64,000 nucleotides of DNA, taken from the NCBI RefSeq assembly GCF_947507565.1, contig NC_089177.1, positions 372,001 through 436,000 of the forward strand, given 5' to 3'. A program made the position numbers and the translations under genes. This DNA comes from Oscarella lobularis (lineage: Eukaryota > Porifera > Homoscleromorpha > Homosclerophorida > Oscarellidae). Every line of letters starts with the position of its first letter. The first letter of the stretch is position 1. Below are positions 62,301-64,000 of the stretch, one piece after another. The notes beneath the pieces were generated by a model. The model had not been told where the DNA came from and did no database searches. It worked only from the letters and a program-made list of their open reading frames with translations.

Positions 62301-64000
62301 AAACAGAATGAGGTAGAAACGACTTCACTGAGCGCCCAAGTACTCACCTGATGTACATCTCTTCTCTTTCCATTTCTCGATACAATTGCTTGAAAAGAAA
62401 ATCAGAGAAAGTCAGCAGAAAAAATGCGCTCAAAACGTACCAACAAATTAAATATGGTCGACATGCGCAGATTGCGATGCTCGTCTCCATCTGGCACGTT
62501 TCTGAACAGAGAGCGACGATTACAAATGCATAGTAGAAAAGCGTCAATCTACCGAAAGTCAAGAAGCCTTGAAAGCAGCTGCGTAATAGAATCAATGGAC
62601 TGCTGAAGCCCCGCCTTGAGCAAGCCTGAATACCGCTTACTTTCGCTCGTCAATCTTTTAGTCAAAGATAGAGACTCGGAAAATCACTACCACTACGACT
62701 TCTACTACATTTCGCTGAGAAGATCCTTGTAGTGATCATCGGCGCGGCCAGCTGTGCTGACGTAGGTGTCCAACTTGTCGATGAGCTCCGTCTCGACTTT
62801 ACGAAAATCTCCCGTCGATCGAAGCTCGCAGTCGAGCGTGTCTAAAAACACTCGTATCGTTCTGCGACGAATATCTAGAGGAAAACATAGCAAAAAACGT
62901 CCGCGCGAAAGTCGTTTGCAAGAACTCGCCCGCGTGTTGGATAAGAGACATCTCGACGAACGGACCAACCAATTCAGGAACGAAATTAATTTTGTAATCG
63001 CCTAGAGAACTAGAGTAAGAACGTCCCCCCCTCTTCCTCTACCACTTTACCGAGTCGATCCCAAATATTCAAAATTTGACGATTCATGACGACGCGCATG
63101 TCGCCATAGCGCTGAAGAAGACGACTCGCCTTGGGCGACGTCATCGTTTCGATTTGAAGCGACTCCTGCGTCACGAAGGCGACTCCCAAGTGAAAGTACT
63201 TGTTCCACACCGTACAGTTGAACTTCTCGCCGACCATGAAATGAATCAGCAGAGCCTCGGACAGATACGTGATCGACGTCAGAAGAGTGCTGAAAGTCAG
63301 GGCGGTGAGCGCGGTTTTTCGAGAGAGATCTCGTCCTCTGCCACCAACCTGTTCTGCAACATGCTCATCGTGAACCAATCGTGCGGAAACGGCGATCGCG
63401 AAACGAGGTCGTAAAACACGTCGAAGATCAAGCTAACGAATTCCTAAAGAGCCGATCGTTACAGAGCAGGGAACGAGAAGTCCGACGATGCATACCCTCA
63501 ATTCGACAGGCGACGAGAAGCGGCGAACGTAGTCGTGAAAATGCTGAGAGTCCATCAGTTTGAGAAGAGCCAAAAGAACCGAGGTAAGTTGAACCTACAC
63601 GGAGCGAGAGCTTATAAAATCATGCGATCGCAACTAATGAACTAAATGAAGGAGAGCAACAAGGCAAACTCACAGACAAGCTGCTGCTGCGCTCCATCCC
63701 AGCCAGTGTTCTCAAGATCGTTTTTAAGAGACACTGAACGACGACTGTCACGTTGTCGCGAACCGGTCCCTTAATTAAAAATAATCAAAAACATTCTACC
63801 CGGCGATTATGAACGTACGACGTCTCTGCTCTGAAACGTTGTCAACATTTCGGCCAGGATGTCGATGCACTGAGGCAGTTCTTCGCGCTGATCCAACCGA
63901 GCGTCCAATTGAACGACGACCATGGGCATGAGAATCTCGCGAGCGTCTTTGAAGGAAATAACGTCAAGAAAGTAAGAAAGGTCCAGAGAAGCTCGTCGAC
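59326..64000 (-). CDS. DOCK: DOCK-family Rac GEF (DOCK-A/B type), C-terminal half; 5' part off window
   Basis: Guanine nucleotide exchange factor that activates Rac/Cdc42 through a DHR-2 domain. Minus-strand exons from 64000 down carry helical DOCK core sequence and DHR-2 blocks: EHSIARSKEVAEHYE (about 61940), VDRPFHRGTKDKENEFA (about 61230) and ICPIENAIESV followed by GMKLNGVIDAAVNGGVAKYEQAFL (60830-61010), matching the DOCK1/2/5 block PLENAIE...[20 protein letters not shown]. The last exon (59326-60264) is a Pro- and Ser-rich tail with PxxP motifs (KPPRPPS, PPPPPKPPRE), as used by DOCK1-type proteins to bind SH3 domains of CRK. The tail ends RGAKRY at the stop codon (59326-59328). The N-terminal SH3 and DHR-1 domains lie beyond the right edge. 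Subfamily A is favoured by the SH3-binding tail, but B cannot be excluded. Confidence 0.88.

Overview
This is a window of animal nuclear DNA. The genes are intron-rich, most introns are 40-150 bp with GT-AG borders, and the gene set is metazoan (ZDHHC16, FHIP2, cyclooxygenase, LRRK, DOCK, Frizzled-like, Glass-like). Very short introns, close gene packing and shared promoters point to an early-branching animal. A sponge is my best guess, but the placement is inference because nothing here is diagnostic on its own. There are no bacterial operons, CRISPR arrays or viral genes.

Layout. 1-4 kb: a ZDHHC16-like palmitoyltransferase (-) shares a 60-bp promoter with a 15-exon S28 serine peptidase (+). 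4.8-6 kb: a Glass-like four-finger C2H2 factor (+) with a TATA/CCAAT promoter. 6.2-8 kb: single-exon RNF103-like RING E3 ligase (-). 8.3-13.4 kb: a TOPAZ1-like CCCH/helical-repeat gene (+). 13.5-17 kb: complete FHIP2 (FAM160B) gene (-), head-to-head with a secreted PEBP gene (+). 17.8-20.1 kb: two neighbouring dead genes, a purple acid phosphatase and an FAD amine oxidase. 20.3-21.7 kb: intronless MFS transporter. 21.7-27.7 kb: a large armadillo + ILEI/PANDER + SPRY gene of unusual architecture. 27.8-29.8 kb: a prostaglandin G/H synthase homologue ending in HDEL. 29.9-31.7 kb: a Frizzled-like 7TM gene with frame breaks that runs into tandem repeats.

31.7-34.5 kb is satellite DNA of three families, ending in a 200-base assembly gap (34514-34713). 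After the gap, the 3' part of SNRNP27 (+) is followed by four minus-strand genes in tail-to-head order: RRP12, OPLAH (5-oxoprolinase), a LRRK2-type kinase with the full ARM-ANK-LRR-ROC-COR-kinase-WD40 layout, and the C-terminal half of a DOCK-family GEF that runs off the right edge.

Most genes are unrelated housekeeping or signalling genes and do not form a pathway. The most unusual items are six GC-AG introns in four genes, the cyclooxygenase with changed channel residues and an HDEL tail, the ARM-ILEI-SPRY protein, and the dead-gene pair. Exon borders for the ZDHHC16, S28, Glass-like, FHIP2, PEBP and cyclooxygenase genes were read base by base. For RRP12, OPLAH, LRRK and DOCK only the outer limits and recognisable exons were checked.
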